This document shows, piece by piece, positions 47,180 to 58,689 of a stretch of 64,000 nt of DNA. Both the position numbers and the translations under genes were made by a program. Each line of letters opens with the position of its first letter. Positions within the stretch are counted from its first letter, which is position 1. Below the pieces are notes generated by a model, which saw nothing but the letters and a program-made list of their open reading frames with translations, ran no database searches and had not been told where the DNA came from. The DNA comes from Ochotona curzoniae (taxonomy: Eukaryota; Chordata; Mammalia; Lagomorpha; Ochotonidae). The stretch is taken from contig NW_024465751.1 in the NCBI RefSeq assembly GCF_017591425.1, positions 8,804,001-8,868,000 of the forward strand. Reading direction: 5' to 3'.

Positions 47180-47505
47180 TAGATTTGTTACTTACTTGAA
47201 AGGCAGAGTTTTAGAGGGAGAGACTGAGTGAAAGGAGGTTTTCCATTCACTCATGGAAGTTATCTTCATTCTGCCCAAAATTGGATGGAGTTCCAGGCCA
47301 AAACAGGAGCCTGGTGCTCCGCCTGGGTCTCCTCCCTATTGGATGGAATTGGCCCAGTTGCTTGGGCCATCTTCTGCAGCTTTCTCAGATGCTTTAGCAG
47401 GGAGCTGGATCAGAAGTAGAATGGCTGGGACTTTAACTGGCGTCGTTCTGGGTATTTGATGCCAGACTTGTAGACCGTGGCTAAGCCTTCACCAATACAA
47501 CCGCA
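47180..47505 (-). mobile_element. CSINE, antisense
   Basis: ACTTGAAAGGCAGAGTTTTAG, CATTCACTCATGG, TTTAGCAGGGAGCTGGATCAG and a diverged head. About 30 bp of extra sequence (TTATCTTCATTCTGCCC) sits after the GGTTTTCCATTCACTC box. Confidence 0.85.
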
Positions 47506-48344
47506 ACTTTTGTGTTTTTGATTGTGTATTGTATCCAATACGCTAGGGACCAACACCCCTCGCTCATGAAGTTTATTCTGCATGTGGGGTGGGCCCCAGA
47601 GTAGGAGGTGTTAGAGAAGAGAACACAGAAAAAGCAAATTGCACTTTGTTATATCTTATAACAGTGATATGTTCCTTAGAGACAAATGCAGCAAGATATA
47701 AGGTATAGACAGTACCAGTGGAAGTGAGTCAGAGAAGACTGGAGAAGATACAGAGCCCTGTAAAGAGAAGGTGTCAAACCAAGGTTTAAAGACATGAAAT
47801 GCCTTTTCAGTTTGGCATGAAATGTAGAATGCTTCCTGTTTGCTTTCTGTTATGAATGCTGTCATGTTAAACCTAAAGGTTGATTACTTACATGTGCAGA
47901 ACTATATTGTTCATTTACTGACAGCAGTAGAAGGACACGGCCAAGAAACGTGAGGAAGCGATTCTCCAATTACAAAAATTTGTAGAAAACTGTCAGCAAA
48001 TACTTTAGTTTTTTTCTGTGTGTTCATAATGAAATATTATTGACAGATCACTTGCTTTTACCAGAGCAATAAATATTTTTGCTGCATAAGCTGTAGTGAA
48101 CACTGAAGTTAACATTTTTCTTATCTGACTTTTATAATTAATAATAAGGTTTGAAGTTTTAGGACTTTCGGGTCTACTGATACAGTTATGAAACATGGTA
48201 TTTTGTATCAGTGTTCATTTGAGATTTTGTATGTAGCATAAATGATAGGAACAAAAGAAGCCATGAGCAATTTCTTTTTTATTGGCATAAGGATTAAAAG
48301 GTGGAGTATCTGAGAGATGCTTTCTCTGTAACTACAAGTCAAAT
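47506..48344. other. Intergenic, nothing recognised
   Basis: AT-rich sequence with no named structure. Confidence 0.4.
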
Positions 48345-48564
48345 TTTTTTTTTTAAGATTTTTCAGATTTTTCTTTTTTTTTTTTTTATTGTTAATAACA
48401 TTGTATTATGTGATACAGTTTTATAGGTGCTTGGATTTCCCCCACTTCTCCCACAACCCTCCCCCCGTTGGTGGATTCCTCCACCTTGCTGCATAACTAC
48501 AGTTCAAGTTCAGTTGAGATTCCTTCATTGCAAGCACATACCCAGCATTGAGTCCAACATCTTA
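48345..48564 (-). mobile_element. L1 3' end, antisense
   Basis: A long T-rich tract, then TAACATTGTATTATGTGATAC, TTCCCCCACTTCTCCC, ACTACAGTTCAAGTTCAG and AGCATTGAGTCCAACATC. I know this wording as the lagomorph L1 3' UTR in reverse. It is cut off by the adjoining SINE. Confidence 0.75.
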
Positions 48565-48869
48565 TTTTTCTTAAAAAGACAGAGTTACAGAGAGAAGCAG
48601 AGACAGAGAAAGATCTTCTATCCACTGGTTCTCTCCCTCAGGTGCCTGCTATAGCCAGAGCTGAGCTGCTTTAGGCCAGGAGATTGTTCCAGGTCTCCCA
48701 AGTGGGTACAGGGGCCCAAGGACGTGGGTCATCCTCAAATGCTTTCCCAGGCTATGAGTAGGAAGTTGAATCAGAAGCAGTGGAGCAGCCAGGACCTGAA
48801 TTGGCATCTAACGGGATCCCGGCCCTTGAAGGTAGAGGATTGGCCTGCTGAGCCATGGTGCTGGTGCCA
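48565..48869 (-). mobile_element. CSINE, antisense, fused to the L1 end
   Basis: Starts at AAAAAGACAGAGTTACAG without the AAAGATTTATTTATTT tail, then a normal body to GCCATGGTGCTGGTGCC. Either the tail was lost or this is a SINE/L1 chimera. Confidence 0.85.
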
Positions 48870-49261
48870 AATCAGACTTGTTTAAATGAATGAAATGTGA
48901 GCATAATGATTGAAGAGTTTAAAGAGGTACTTTTAGGGGAAGCCTTGGAAACCCTCAACAACTGTAGGATAAAGCAGATTTCTGTGAGAATTATGAAATT
49001 TAGAAAAGATAGTATTTGATAATATAAAAGTTAATGGCTTTCTAAATTTAAAATTTTTAATTTGATGATACAATTCCATAGTGTCTGGGATTGGTGCTAG
49101 ACATAAATGGGAGTTAAAATGGGTATTTAAGTGTAAAACAAAAGAAAACTGCAAGATACCTTAATTAAAGTTTTTTTTCTCTTCTTGCCTGACTGTACTC
49201 CCTCTCCTGGACCCTCTTCTTCTATAGTTTGTTGATTCTTCTACCTCTTTCCGTTTGGTGA
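48870..49261. other. Intergenic, nothing recognised
   Basis: AT-rich, becoming pyrimidine-rich from about 49165. Confidence 0.4.
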
Positions 49262-49380
49262 GCCTTCCTTTCTCTCTCTTTCTCTCTCCCTCCCTCCCTG
49301 CCTCCCTCTCTCCTTTCCTCCCTTTCTCTCTCTCTTTCTCCCTGTCTTCCTCCCTCCCTCCCTCCCTCCCTCTCTTTTTC
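49262..49380 (+). repeat. Pyrimidine-rich low-complexity tract
   Basis: CTTTCTCTCTCT and CCTCCCTCCCTCC words with almost no purine over about 115 bp. Confidence 0.9.
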
Positions 49381-51639
49381 TTGATCTCATTCTTGGAGGA
49401 ATGTTTTTAACACATTTTTATATCTCATACTATTAATTTAAAACATGTAGATAAAACATTTTCCTTTTCCATTCTCACTTGGGGAGGAGGATAAATCTAA
49501 ATATAGTTCATTATTTTATCGTTAGCTCTTCTAACTTATTCTTTCTTCCATACCTCCATATCCTGTCATGTCAAGATCTCAGTTTTCATAAGGGGAAAAA
49601 AAGATATGACTGTGTTACATGTCAGTGCTGTAAAAGATCTCATCTCTCGTGTCTTCTCGTGCTGCTCTGGCGCAGGGGACATATTCAGTGGTGATTTGGT
49701 GAGTGATCACTGCTACCAACATCATCATGATTTTCTCTTGGGTGGGAAACATGCCCTCCCCCCGTCTCTAAGCAGCATTTGATATTTATTACATCATTCA
49801 ACAGCCATACACAATTATCAGTTTAGAAAAATAGCTTGCCATACATCTATTGAATTTTGAGTCCATCCTGCCTTGCTACCTGGTCAGGGCCAAACCATAT
49901 GTTTTGTTGTTGCTCTTTTGGTTTGCAAGGCTTTATGGCCTACTGGCCATCTATCTCACCCCTGCTAGGTACTTGGACATTTGGCTTGTCGCCCAGGCCA
50001 TTCTGTACAGTATAAAGCCCGAACCATTTCCCATGTCACACTGAGCCACTTCGGAACTAAGGTCTTGTTTTCCCACAGATTACTTAATCCACTGGCACAT
50101 TCTGTAGGTCATTGATTTTAACAGATAATCAAATGCTTGATGAGAAATTCGGTATGCCTGCACATGCCCTGTTCCATTCATCAGCAAGGAAACACATATT
50201 TCTGGGTTCTTTGTTCTTTGGAGCTTGAGTTGGAGCTTAATGAATTCTACTTTCTAATCAATTTACTCTGTTTTTTTGTCCCTTGCAAATTGATGCCAAA
50301 TATATTGATTTGAAACTTTAGACTCTTTCTGCCCTCTCTCACCATAGATTTACCCTGCTAGGTTGGTTGGTATTATTATTGTTCTCTTTATGATTTTACA
50401 GAGAACAGCTTTGTAATGATATCTCAAATTCTTTCTGTATCGTAAGCCAAAGATTTTAAAATTTTAGTATTGAGATCTTCAAAGAGCTGTTCCTGATGAG
50501 GGTAATATAAATACTTACTATAATAGAAACTGAGATTGAAAAATAAAATAAATAATAAAAATTTTAATGTAAGTAACATTATATGAGAATCATTAAAAAT
50601 AGATTGACATGAAGAGTGGCTTTTTTTTTTGCAGATTTCTTTAATATCAGGCTTAATCGAATAGTTGGCTTTTCTTGTTGGTTTCTGTGTTTAATCTAAT
50701 TGATGTATTTGAAGTCCAGTGAAAAAAACAGCCTCACACAGATGTGTAGTTGTAAAGGACGCAGGAAAAAGGCTATTTGTATTATTATGTGTTGTTGGAT
50801 GCTGTACCAAAGCTAAACAAGGATAGTTTCTGACAGTTTAGTAGCAAGGTAGAATCTGAGTCCATGTCTTTGGAATTTCACATTGTGTTACATTAGAATC
50901 TGTTGGTCTCCTTTTTGAGTTTTGGAACTTCCCATGCATGCTTTTGCGTTTGACATTTGGAAACTGCTAATATGCTAAGTTATATAGGCCTTCCAAATGT
51001 TAATACTCTTAACTTTAGAAATGTTTACATCATGTTTAATATAGTCAACAAGCACATTAGAAAAGAAAAACATTTGAAAGATGAGAAACCGTGATGTCTC
51101 GTTGACAGGCAGACATTTTTCAAAATTGTCTCACTTGAAAGCTTGAACTTTATCACTGAAAACAAATACTGTTAATTTTCCTTGAAGTGACAGTTCACTT
51201 TGTTCTTATTTGATAAAATGTCAAATACCAAGTTTATCTCATAACTCAAAACGGTCTTATAGTAGGTGCTTTTCCTTAAGGCAGCCATCATAGCTCGAAT
51301 CCCCAGAAGTACTTTGTATATACTTTCCATTTCTTCATATAGGATGTACATACTTTAAAAAAAAAGACCTCGTTTACTTAAAAGTCAAGATTTAATTAAT
51401 TTTTACAGCTTCCTCAGAATGTTGAGTGATTCCCCCCCCCCCAAACAAGTGGCAGACGTGTGACATTGAGGACTGCAAAGTCTACAAATGCTTTGATTCA
51501 CTCTAAGATGCTGGTGACTTTACCGCCATTGCTTTCTCACCTCTGATACGTGAGTGCAGAGAGAGAAAGGTTAATAATGTCTTAGTGTATCACAGGCTCT
51601 GGAAGAAGCACAGGTGTCTGCAAACCCATACCTGACATC
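49381..51639. other. Intergenic, nothing recognised
   Basis: A 2.2 kb stretch of mostly unique-looking DNA. 49700-50100 has higher G+C but no family or coding signal. A C12 run lies at 51431-51442. Confidence 0.4.
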
Positions 51640-51940
51640 TGACAACTGCTCCCTGAGCTTTACTAAGTAGGTTAGGCTTAGATGCAAGGAACAGACCCCC
51701 CAAAGGTGAAAGTAATATTAGATGAAACAAGGTAGAAACTTTCTTACCAAGGGAGCATTGTAGTACATTGTCCAGGCTGGATATGATAGCTAGGGTCCAG
51801 ACAGTACTGTGAGACCCAGCTCCCGATCCTCTTGCTTCACTGGGTACAACTTTCATTCTCAGGATCATTTCATGATCTCAACTGGGTGCATTGCTCACAG
51901 GCATCAATCCATACTATTCCAAGAAGGAAAGAACTTAAAG
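51640..51940. mobile_element. Ancient repeat, family not assigned
   Basis: GATGAAACAAGGTAGAAAC, GTCCAGGCTGGATATGATAG and AGGATCATTTCATGATCTC recall a common old mammalian repeat with ACAAGATAGAAGTTTATTTC and CAAGGTCACCTCATGGTC. Weak. Confidence 0.35.
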
Positions 51941-51957
51941 GTAAAGGACTTACCTAA

Positions 51958-52293
51958 TTTTAAAAAATAGTGATTTAATTTTATTGGAAAGTCAATATAC
52001 AGAGGGGAGGAGAGACAGAGAGGAAAATCTTCCATCCAGTTGTTTCACTCCTCAAGTGGCCATAAGAGCTGGAGCTGACCTGATCCGAAGCCAGGAGCCA
52101 GGAACCAGAGTCCTCTGGGTCTCCCACACGGGTGCAGGTTTCCAAGGCTTTGGGCTATCCTCAGCTGCTTTCCCAGGCCACAAGCAGGGAGCTGGATGGA
52201 AAGTGGGGGCCACAGGGACATGAACTAGCACTCATATGAGATCCCGGTGTGTGCAAGGTGAGGACTTCAGCCACTACACTACTGCGTCAGGCC
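51958..52293 (-). mobile_element. CSINE, antisense, full length
   Basis: GTCAATATACAGAGGGGAGG, TGATCCGAAGCCAGGAGCC, CACTCATATGAGATCCCGG to CTGCGTCAGGCC. Confidence 0.93.
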
Positions 52294-52360
52294 TGAATCT
52301 AACACTTTTTTAAAAAGGCTTGCCTGTGTTCTTTGTGGCCCTTTGTGTTTTTCTGTAAAT

Positions 52361-52692
52361 TTTTTTTTTAAGATTTATTTTTATTATTTTTTCATTGGAA
52401 AGGCGGATATACAGAGAGGAGAGACAGAGAGGAAGATCTTCCGTCCGATGATTCACTCCCCAAGTGAGCGCAACGGGCCGATGCTATGCCGGTCCAAAGC
52501 CAGGAGCCTCTTCCAGGTATCCCACATGGGTGCAGGTTCCCAAAGCTTTGGGCTGTCCTCGACTGCTTTCCCAGGCCACAGGCAGGGAGCTGGAAGGGAA
52601 GCGGGGCTGCCGGGATTAGAACCGGCGCCCATATGGGATCCCGGGCGTGCAAGGCGAGGCCCTTTAACCACTTGTGCCACCACGCCGGGCCC
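52361..52692 (-). mobile_element. CSINE, young full-length antisense copy
   Basis: AGGCGGATATACAGAGAGG, GAGCGCAACGGGCCGATGC, ACCGGCGCCCATATGGGATC and CACCACGCCGGGCCC. Flanked by TTCTGTAAA at 52351 and 52693. Very close to 59862 and 61639. Confidence 0.96.
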
Positions 52693-53022
52693 TTCTGTAA
52701 AATTTTAAATCAGTTTTCTGAAGCCCAGTCTACTTCTGCCAAATTAAAAAACAACAAAAGCATACTGGGATTCTTGATTGTCTTGCTTTTGTTTTGATTG
52801 CATTGTATCCACACATCATTTTCAGAAGACTTGACATTTTGATTGTGTCTTTATTCCGTGAGCATAACTTATCCCTATACTTAGATAACTTTTAATTTCT
52901 TTCAGTTGCTTTTTATAGTTTTCAATGCAGGGAACTGCATATATATGTTATTCTAGGCATTTTATAAGTGGTACATACATATAATTTAACTATTTTATTG
53001 GTTCTGTATGAAAACATGATGC
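52693..53022. other. Intergenic, nothing recognised
   Basis: AT-rich sequence between two SINEs. Confidence 0.4.
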
Positions 53023-53230
53023 TTTAAAAAAATATTTGAAATCCAGAGTGAGAGAAAGGGAGATATATTTTCTATCTGCTAGTTTACTCCCCAAGTGGTT
53101 CCAACAGCTGGAGTTGGATCAGACTGAAGTTAGGAGCCAGGAGCTTCACCTGGGTCTCTCAGTGTGGGTGGAAGGCCCAAGTACTTTGGACATGTGCTGT
53201 TTTACCTGGCCGTTGGCAAGGAACTGGATT
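53023..53230 (-). mobile_element. CSINE, antisense, head truncated
   Basis: AAAAAAATATTTGAAATCC, ACTCCCCAAGTGGTTCC, TTAGGAGCCAGGAGCTTC, ending after GGCAAGGAACTGGATTG. Confidence 0.82.
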
Positions 53231-53269
53231 GCTATTTTTAAATTTCTTATCCAACGAAAAGTTGCCAGG

Positions 53270-54317
53270 TAGAAGAAGTGAATTACACCAGATATGGTAT
53301 CAGTGCACAAGATTCACTGTATTTTCATATGGAAGCAGTGTACAGGCAGACACTGAAATTTTAAAAATAACATCAAAATAAGAAAAATGAAGAAATGTCT
53401 GACAAATATAATATTTACATACTGAAAAACAAGAAAATTTCTACAGTAAATAAATCCCAAATAAATGGATTCCAAATAAATATATTTATATATTGACTGG
53501 CTCAGAATTACTAAGATATCATTTATCCTCAAATTCAGCTAAATATATTCAGTATAATCCCTGTCAAAATCTCAGCAGGGTCCTTAAAAAAGTTCCCATG
53601 ACAATTTCATTATATGAAAATAGAATCGAGAGTAGCCAAAACAATTTTGGAAGAGAACAAAGAGGAAGATTTCAATATTTGATATAAAGTTATGATCATC
53701 ACAAAAGTATATAAAACAAGGAAGAAAATTTTCCGAGAAATAGAAATAGAACCAAGAATGATTCAATGGAAGATGGTTGTCTTTATGATGGATGGTACTG
53801 CATCAAATGCTTATTTATGTAAAAAGGAACTAAAAAGAGTAGTAAGAGAAAGATACAAATAAGTCCCAAGTTTTACTGTAGAATATGAAAAGAGGATTTC
53901 AAAATGGGTTGTAGACCTAACTGTAAGAAGTAGAACACTTGGAGAAAATTTTAGTGATCTTGGTTTCGCAGGTGTTTCTTAAAAACTGTTTAGAAAAAGC
54001 AGGAAGTGTAAAGGAAAAGCAATAGATTTCACTAAGATAAAAGACTTTGTTCTCCCGAACATACTCCTAGTAAAATGAAAAGATAAACTTCAGATTGGGA
54101 AAAATATCCATGAAAGGGCACTTATTTAGAATATGTAAATACTGTAAGAATGCAACAATTTTTACATGTACAAAACATCTGAATAGTGACTTCTCCAAAG
54201 ATATATAGATAGCAAATTATAACTTAAAAATATATCCTTGATTTCACTAATCATGAAATACCTGATACGGATGTAAAATGGTATAGCAAGCAGCTTTTGA
54301 AACAATTTTGGTAGTTT
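53270..54317 (+). mobile_element. Old L1 (L1M type) ORF2 3' part, first half
   Basis: CAGTATAATCCCTGTCAAAAT, AGTAGCCAAAACAATTTTGG, then AAGATTTCAATATTTGATAT, match the conserved end of L1 ORF2. It stops at GAAACAATTTTGGTAGTTT, where later insertions split it. It resumes at 56705. Frames are broken throughout. Confidence 0.82.
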
Positions 54318-54641
54318 ATTTTTTAAAGATTTATTTATTTTTATTGAAAAGGCAAATCAGATTTCTGGAAAGAAAGAGAGAGAGCTCTTCTGTCCACTGG
54401 TTCATTCTCCAAGTGACCATAACAGCTGGAGCGGAGCTGATCAGGAGCCAGGAGTTTCTTCCAGGTCTCTCACGTGGGTGCAGGGTTCCAAAGCTTTGGA
54501 CCTTCTTTGGCTGCTTTACCAGGCCACAAATAGGGAGCTGGATGGGAGTGGAGCAGCAAGGACATGAAGCAGAACCCATATGGGATCCTGGCAAGGTAGG
54601 ATCCAAGGTGAGGATTTAGCTATTGGGCCATCGTACTGGGC
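54318..54641 (-). mobile_element. CSINE, antisense, inserted in the L1
   Basis: TTTAAAGATTTATTTATTTTT to CATCGTACTGGGCC. TGGTAGTTT (54309) lies on its left and TGGAAGTTT (54642) on its right, a 9-bp target duplication with one mismatch. Confidence 0.93.
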
Positions 54642-54650
54642 CTGGAAGTT

Positions 54651-56695
54651 TTTCTTTCCTTTTCTTTTCCTTTTTTTTTTTTTTCCTAAACAAACAGTTC
54701 ATTTATTTTACCCTTTGTTAAACCTGTAGATAGTTTAGGCCAGTTAGCACTTGTTTTTTTTTTTTTTCCCCATTTTTTAATTTTATTTTGACAATCTTTA
54801 CATAGTTAATTAGGGTAAAAAGGTTCAAGGGCTACAGGAAAATGGGTAAGACTATTAATTTTTCATATTGTTTCCTTCATGTTTAAAGGGGTATTAAGGG
54901 AGAAAGCCCACCCAATTTCCCACCCTCCCCAGGTCCCGGATGTAGGTATGCTCTTAGATTCTTGCTCAGGTGGTTTGATATTTCAACAGTTATGAATCGC
55001 TGCCAATCTTGCCACTCCAAGCACTATGAGGTCTTTGAAGAATCCACTGGTTGATATAGTCCATCATAGAGTCTCTGTTTGCCCCGTATTTCGCTGCTAA
55101 GATATAGCTGAGATGGTTGGTTGACCTGTTCTGTCTTCTCTCTTTTCTCAGTTAGGGTTCTGAGTCCAGCATTTTGATTGGGGAGATCTCCAAAGAAACT
55201 GTATGAGGTGTTCTCAAACCAGATTCTTGTATGTGCTAGCAAGTACAGGGCCCAGCAAGGTCCATCGCCCTGATCAGCTGATGTTTGCAATTGCTGGGCT
55301 GGTTCTTTTTCACTCCCGACTTCCACTGGAACCAGTGGGTGTTGCAGTACAGCCTGGTTCTGCCCAGGATATACTTGGCCCTTGCATAAACCAGTGGGAG
55401 CTGCAGCCTAGTTGGAGCGACCCGTAATAACCCCCACCAGGCCCGCCCCCTATTCTGGTTAGCCAGTATGTGTAGCAGTAGTCCAGTCTGTCCCACACCC
55501 CATTCCACCCCAGCCCCTGTCCTAGTTTTTGCCCTCCTGTGGAAGTGGTAACCCAAGAGGGATGAGCCCACTATTTCCTTCCCAGGCCTCTCCCACTTCC
55601 AAATTATGCACTCTCCAGGTAGTTCTGTGGTTTGACTTGACAGAAGTAGCCCCCAGTGCCAGCTTCTTGCCGCTGATGCTGTGGCTCAGCCCAAACAACC
55701 CTCACCCACTCTAATTTTGTTTGCACCAGTAGGAAAAATCAGCCCATCCTAGCTTTTCCCTGATCTAGGCCACATGAGGCGCACAGGTGTTGTAGCCCTG
55801 CCTAGTCTGGTCTGCCGCCATCCCAGCCTATGCTCTCCAGTGGGAGTAGCTGTCCAGCAAAGGAACCACCCCTTATTCCCCTGCTGGCACTGCCCCCTCA
55901 CTTCCTTGTTCTCATGCTTGCTGGTTGGGTGCTGCGGTCCCTTCCCGTACAGGCATCCTCACCTTGGCATTCCATATTGTGCACTAGTCTATGTTGTGAC
56001 CGAACCTGGCTCGACGCACACTTTTCTGGTGCTTGGTTTTGCCAGTGGATGATGTGGACAGATTCAGCCTGGTCTTCCCCTGACCCATGCCAAATGTATG
56101 CCAGTGGGTAACTTTTCATGGCCTGTTCTGGGCTGTTTCCTATCCTGTTTCTTGCTCTTACCTGCCGGGTCTGTGTCCTGCCAGAGGAGTTGCCCAGGCT
56201 CCTCCATCAGAACCTCTCCCAATGCCAGGTTTCACTCTTACCAGTGGATCCATGAGCCGGCCCTACTCAGTCCACCTCCTGTCATAGCAGGAACAGTGGC
56301 TTTTCCTGACTGGCCTTCAACCCAAACTGGTTCTTGTTGTTGGATGTTTCAGCCCAGCCATGGTTTGTCCATATCCACATATGGCTCACACATGGCTCAG
56401 TAGGGGGTTGAGAACTTGCCTAGTCCATCGCACATCTATCCCGGTCTTCTAGGACACCAGAGGGTGTTGGGGTCTGGCCCAGTTCAGCGCATCCAGTCCC
56501 AGTCCACAATTGTGCCAAGGGAGACTACAACCTGAAATGGGCCAAGCATAGGCCAGGAGCTCCATCCAGATCTGTGGGGTTGCCAGAGTCCAAATTTCTG
56601 GGCCATCTTGATTGGGAGTAGCTGGGATCAATGCCCTTATGGGCTGCTGGCTCCATAAGACTATAGGTTTATGATCTTCACCATACTGCCAGCCC
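54651..56695 (-). mobile_element. Chimeric element: SINE head + tandem cassette + L1-like tail (copy 2)
   Basis: Reading the minus strand 5' to 3': a CSINE head (56695 down to about 56522) lacking its 3' end; GC-rich cassettes with CCAGT-type starts at 55332, 55391, 55463, 55726 and 55837; an AT-rich part with TTTACATAGTTAATTAGGG (plus-strand wording); and an A-rich tail (T-runs at 54673 and 54754). TGGAAGTTT (54642-54650) and TGGTAGTTT (56696-56704) flank the whole unit. Identity of the cassette part is unknown to me. Confidence 0.6.
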
Positions 56696-56704
56696 TGGTA
56701 GTTT

Positions 56705-57302
56705 CTTAAAAGATAAATATATGCCCACTCAATGACTTAACAATTGTACTCCACATAATTTGCAAGGTATATTTCATAATACCTGATGGTAACATAAAAT
56801 AAATGTAAATACCCACGTGAAGGCTTGAACACCAACTTATACAGCAAGTGTATTTAATAATCCTCAGATACGAACAACTCAAATGTCCATCAACAGGAAT
56901 GTGGATAAACAGTTCACGCTCTATCCAAAGTAATACAAATTGGTAAGAAAAAGGACATATTGATGCATGCAATAACTTGGATGGATTTCAGAATACTCCT
57001 TCCAACAGAAGCCAGACAAATGTACATGTTGCATTGATTCTATCTATATGTAATCCTGAACAATTGCCTACAGTGATGGAAAACATATGTGATTGCCTTA
57101 GCATAATAGAAGGCCAGTTGGGGGCGGGGACAAAGGCAGTGGTCATTGAGGGGTGACAAGGAAGCCTAAGTTATTTACACGTTCGTTATCTTGATCATGA
57201 TGATGGTTTCAAGGTGTTATGCCAAGAGTCATCAGATTTTGCAGTTAAATTTTTACAATAAGCTATAAAAATAACCCTAAACAAGGCAAAAAAAAAAAAA
57301 AC
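56705..57302 (+). mobile_element. Old L1 (L1M type), second half and A-run
   Basis: CTTAAAAGATAAATATATGCC continues the interrupted L1. Then CAAATGTCCATCAACAGGAAT, GGATAAACAGTTCACG and GCAATAACTTGGATGGATTTC follow L1 order, ending at an A-run (57288-57302). Confidence 0.82.
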
Positions 57303-57412
57303 ATTAAAAACCATTACTAGTGCAAAATTCTCCTTCCTGCACATTCCTGAATAGGAAATACTTTCTAACACTTCCTTAATTTCAGATCGTGGTTTAGAAA
57401 TGTTCATTTGGG

Positions 57413-57660
57413 TCCTGGAGTGATAACCTTGTGACTAACGTCCTCGTCTTGCGTGTGCTGGGATCCCATATGGACACCAGTTCGTGTCCCAGCTGCTCCA
57501 CTTCTCATCCAGCTCTGTGCTTGTGGCCTGGAAAGCAGTAGAGGATGGCTCAAAGCTGCACCCGCATGGGAGACTTGGAGGAAGCTCCTGGCTTTGGATC
57601 AGCTCAACTGTAGTCTTTGTGGCTGGCCACTTGGGGAGTGAGCCAATGGATCTTTCTCTC
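57413..57660 (+). mobile_element. CSINE, sense
   Basis: TAACGTCCTCGTCTTGCGTG, TCCCATATGGACACCAGTTC and CACTTGGGGAGTGAGCC, then cut short at TCTTTCTCTCTA where the antisense copy begins. Tail to tail with it. Confidence 0.88.
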
Positions 57661-58225
57661 TAGAGAGAGAAGTGCACCCATCCTCTGGCTCACTCCCCAA
57701 ATGGCTATGATGGCTGAGGGTAAGCCAATCTGAAGCCAGGAGCATCTTCCAGATCTACCTGGGTGCAGGTGCTCAAGCATTCAGACCATCCTCTACTAGT
57801 TTCCCAGGCACATTAGCAGGGAGTTGGATAAGAAGTGGAGCAGCTGGGCCTGGCGTGGTATCTCAGCAGCTAAAGTTCTCACCCTGTATGCGCCGGGATC
57901 CCATGTGGGCTCCGGTTCTAATCACCACAGGTCTGCTTCTCATCCAGCTCCTACATGTGGTCTGGGAAAGCGGTTGAGGCTGGTCCAAGGCTTTGTGACC
58001 CTGCACCTGTGTGTGAGATCAGAGAAAGCTCTTGGCTCCTGGCTTCGAATTGGTGAGTGGACAGAAGATCTTCCTCTCTGTATATCTGACTTTGCAATAA
58101 TAATAATAATAATAATATCTTTTAAAAAAAAAGTGGAGCAGCTGACTTTAAAACTGGTTCCCATATGGGATACCAGTAGTGCAGGTGGCAGCTTTACCCT
58201 CAGCCACAGCGTTGCTGTTCTCAAA
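57661..58225 (-). mobile_element. CSINE, antisense, split by a younger SINE
   Basis: First part 57661-57846 (CTGGCTCACTCCCCAAATGG to AAGTGGAGCAGCTG) and second part 58131-58225 (TTCCCATATGGGATACC to a head near CACAGCGTTGC). The gap is the sense SINE at 57847-58130. Confidence 0.92.
57847..58130 (+). mobile_element. CSINE, sense, nested, exact target duplication
   Basis: GGCCTGGCGTGGTATCTCAG head, GATCCCATGTGGGCTCCGG and CCTCTCTGTATATCTGAC, then (AAT)n and an A-run. AAGTGGAGCAGCTG is repeated exactly at 57833-57846 and 58131-58144. Confidence 0.97.
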
Positions 58226-58257
58226 CCCTTTTAAAATCTGCGTTAGCATACTTTATC

Positions 58258-58500
58258 AGATGGCTCAGCCTTCTCTTGTCTGCAACACCTAGTGGCTGAA
58301 AATGGTAATTTATTTTTTCTCCTATTTCTGTGGGCTAGGTGAGCAGTTTCTCGGCTGGTCTTGCTCATCCATATGACGGCAGCCAACTGAGGAGTTGGCA
58401 GAAGCTGGAGGGTTTAGATGGCCTTGGCACCAGTGGACTGAATGCTGTCTGTGAGGTCTCACATAAGATTATAGTTTGATCCTTTTTTTATCCAGTGCCC
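58258..58500. mobile_element. Ancient repeat, LTR-like (family not assigned)
   Basis: TAGTGGCTGAAAATGG, TTATTTTTTCTCCTATTTCTG and GTGGGCTAGGTGAGCAG resemble the repeat at 11120. Confidence 0.35.
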
Positions 58501-58689
58501 TGAAATAAAGCATTCCTGTTACACAGCTGCACACGCGCCTATACAAATTTCTTTTGTTGAAGTACAGTTTACATATGAAATAGCTGCAACATTTAATGTG
58601 TACATCTTCATGCATTCATTGGGAAGCAGCTATACATTCATGAAATTGTAACCACATACAGTGCTCTAAACTTAGCACCTTAAGGGAAC

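Noticed and set aside
55774..56403. Several plus-strand frames of about 100 codons
   Set aside because: They lie in the GC-rich cassette array of a retroelement and have no consistent frame or start.
57824..58234. 136-codon frame with an Ile run
   Set aside because: It runs through two nested SINEs and an (AAT)n tail.
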